The notes below the pieces were generated by a model that was given only the letters and a program-made list of their open reading frames with translations, ran no database searches and was not told where the DNA came from. The position numbers and the translations under genes are program-made. Below, piece after piece: positions 62,982 through 64,000 of a stretch of DNA of 64,000 nt. This stretch comes from Pseudomonadota bacterium (GTDB lineage Bacteria > Desulfobacterota > Desulfovibrionia > Desulfovibrionales > Desulfovibrionaceae), in the NCBI GenBank assembly GCA_023419375.1, contig JAEZYD010000006.1:62001-126000 (forward strand), given 5' to 3'. Position 1 is the stretch's first letter, and every line of letters starts with the position of its first letter.

Positions 62982-63115
62982 CCGCAAGCGGTTTCCCGCC
63001 TGCGGCGATCCGGCGGGTGGGCAGGCATACCTGATGTGTCAGGCAGCAGGCTTGCCTCCGGACTGGACGCACCCGCCTATCTGGGGCAGACTGCGGGCAG
63101 CCGCTTGCGAGCGGC
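62982..63115 (+). promoter_or_regulatory. Strongly structured leader before the MOSC gene
   Basis: Three successive stems. First: CCGCAAGCGG (62982-62991) with CCGCCTGCGG (62996-63005), one mismatch. Second, nested: GGCGGGTG (63012-63019) with CACCCGCC (63070-63077); GGCAGGC (63020-63026) with GCTTGCC (63050-63056, one G-U pair); CCTG (63030-63033) with CAGG (63040-63043) around the loop ATGTGT. Third: GCCGCT (63100-63105) with AGCGGC (63110-63115). The last stem ends 30 nt before the start codon. It could be a cis-regulatory RNA; the first stem could instead help end tamB transcription. Confidence 0.5.
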
Positions 63116-63145
63116 AAAGCATAAAGACAGTAAAGGAACAGCATT

Positions 63146-63604
63146 ATGGGCAAGATTATAGCCATCTGTACCAGCCAGAAAAAAGGCACGGCCAAAAAGG
63201 CCGTGGATCAGGCAAATATTATCGAAAATCACGGCATTGAGGGCGACGCCCATGCGGGCAACTGGCACCGTCAGGTCAGCCTGCTTTCGTGGCAGGCCAT
63301 TGAGGCCTTCAAGGCTCGGGGCGCTTTGGTCGCCAACGGCTGTTTTGGAGAAAATCTGATAGTGGACGGTATTGATTTTGCCGCTCTGCCGGTGGGAACC
63401 CGCATTGCGTGTAATGACGTGCTGCTGGAAGTTTCGCAGATCGGCAAGGAATGCCACAGCCATTGCCAGATATTCCACACCATGGGTGAATGTATCATGC
63501 CCACCCAGGGCGTCTTTGCCAAGGTGCTGCACGGCGGCGCTGTGCGCACGGGCGACATGATGGAAGTACTGGCTCCCTCTGCCGGGGAAGCCTCGCCAGC
63601 ATAA
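63146..63604 (+). CDS. MOSC-domain protein
   Basis: A 152-residue stand-alone MOSC domain, the sulfur-carrier fold first seen at the C terminus of molybdenum cofactor sulfurase. Visible are GIEGDAHAGNWHRQVSLLS and GCFGENLIVDG, the typical MOSC segments, and a conserved cysteine in GKECHSHCQIF. Stand-alone bacterial MOSC proteins bind or modify molybdopterin-type cofactors or detoxify base analogues. AAAGGA precedes the ATG. Its leader (62982-63115) is highly structured. Confidence 0.9.
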   Translation: MGKIIAICTSQKKGTAKKAVDQANIIENHGIEGDAHAGNWHRQVSLLSWQAIEAFKARGALVANGCFGENLIVDGIDFAALPVGTRIACNDVLLEVSQIGKECHSHCQIFHTMGECIMPTQGVFAKVLHGGAVRTGDMMEVLAPSAGEASPA

Positions 63605-63625
63605 CACGTTCAGGTCGGGAGATGT

Positions 63626-63940
63626 ATGGAAACTCTTAAAATGTTGTGGCGCACGGCGCTGTTTCTCGGCGGGGTAACAGTGGTTTTTGTGGCCTACACT
63701 GTTTGCGTGGCGCTGGTCGAAAGACATTTTTCGCCCAAGTACGCCAAGGGGCATGAGCAGTCGCCCTCGGCGGTGGCTTCTGCCGCGCCTGACCGGGAGG
63801 CTCGCGCCCGCGCCCTGCTCGACAGCGGTCAGCTGGTCAAGGAGCAGTTTACCCTTGAGGTGCAAAGCCAGGTGCCGCCCCTGCGCGTGGACCGCACTGC
63901 CGGTCTGCTGGCGGGGGTTGCTGCTCAGAGTGGACGATGA
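63626..63940 (+). CDS. Small membrane-anchored protein, function unknown
   Basis: A 104-residue protein with one N-terminal membrane segment (about 9-31) and a soluble, probably periplasmic tail. No family recognised. It starts 21 bp after the MOSC gene with GGGAG upstream, and its stop overlaps the start of the next frame (ATGA), so the three genes are likely one operon. Confidence 0.6.
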   Translation: METLKMLWRTALFLGGVTVVFVAYTVCVALVERHFSPKYAKGHEQSPSAVASAAPDREARARALLDSGQLVKEQFTLEVQSQVPPLRVDRTAGLLAGVAAQSGR

Positions 63941-64000
63941 GCGGCGCTGAAGGACTGGGCAGTACTTGCGAGGTTAGCATTCGGCAGGCAACGGCCTGTG
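63937..64000 (+). CDS. Start of a further gene, cut by the window end
   Basis: An ATG at 63937 overlaps the preceding stop by 4 bp and opens a frame (MSGAEGLGSTCEVSIRQATA) that runs to the end of the window without a stop. Too short to identify. Confidence 0.45.
   Translation, partial: MSGAEGLGSTCEVSIRQATAC

Overview
The window is GC-rich, densely packed DNA from a sulfate-reducing Desulfovibrio-type bacterium (Desulfovibrionaceae). The evidence is a complete dsrMKJOP operon (sulfite-reduction electron transfer complex) a few genes from sat (ATP sulfurylase), together with Desulfovibrio-like gene order and codon use. I see no tRNA, rRNA, CRISPR array, insertion sequence or phage gene.

Layout. 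1-7.8 kb: an AEC-family carrier, then on the minus strand a biotin-ligase-N-like protein, lipB and lipA, then valS and an EmrE-like efflux protein on the plus strand. 7.8-12.6 kb: a short str operon (rpsL, rpsG, fusA; no tuf follows) and argJ. 12.8-15.1 kb: a SAM methyltransferase, a small lipoprotein and htpX. 15.1-31.7 kb: an accessory biosynthesis locus. 31.8-34.4 kb: rlmN and a degenerate CCA-transferase/HD protein. 34.5-43.1 kb: dsrPOJKM, an RsbRD-like sensor, a VKOR-thioredoxin protein and sat, all on the minus strand. 43.6-49.3 kb: ssb, a small unknown gene and a three-gene biotin-dependent acyl-CoA carboxylase with fused carboxyltransferase subunits. 49.6-56.6 kb: purine nucleoside phosphorylase, typA, an unusual soluble double sensor protein, thiM and a DsrE-like protein. 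56.7-64 kb: tamA-tamB, a MOSC protein behind a strongly folded leader, a small membrane protein and the start of a further gene.

The most interesting region is 15.1-31.7 kb. Two divergent operons face each other across a 323-bp gap with a recognisable promoter on each side. Leftward: an alpha-oxoamine synthase (PLP enzyme), GT4 glycosyltransferase, NodB-type deacetylase, a second GT4 paralogous to the first, and a glutamine-dependent asparagine-synthase-like amidotransferase. Rightward: a 1165-residue polyketide-synthase-like protein that has acyltransferase, carrier, degenerate ketoreductase-like and dehydratase-like regions but no ketosynthase, then a TolC-type lipoprotein, an HlyD-type adaptor, a Wzx-type flippase and an orphan Fe-S/cytochrome b pair. 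My inference is that a carrier-bound acyl chain is condensed with an amino acid by the PLP enzyme, glycosylated, amidated or deacetylated, flipped and exported as an amino-glycolipid or a lipid-capped surface glycan. The product is unknown.

The sulfur genes form the energy core: Sat activates sulfate, and DsrMKJOP links the menaquinone pool and periplasmic cytochromes to cytoplasmic DsrC/DsrAB. TamAB serves outer-membrane assembly, and the carboxylase probably makes malonyl-CoA.
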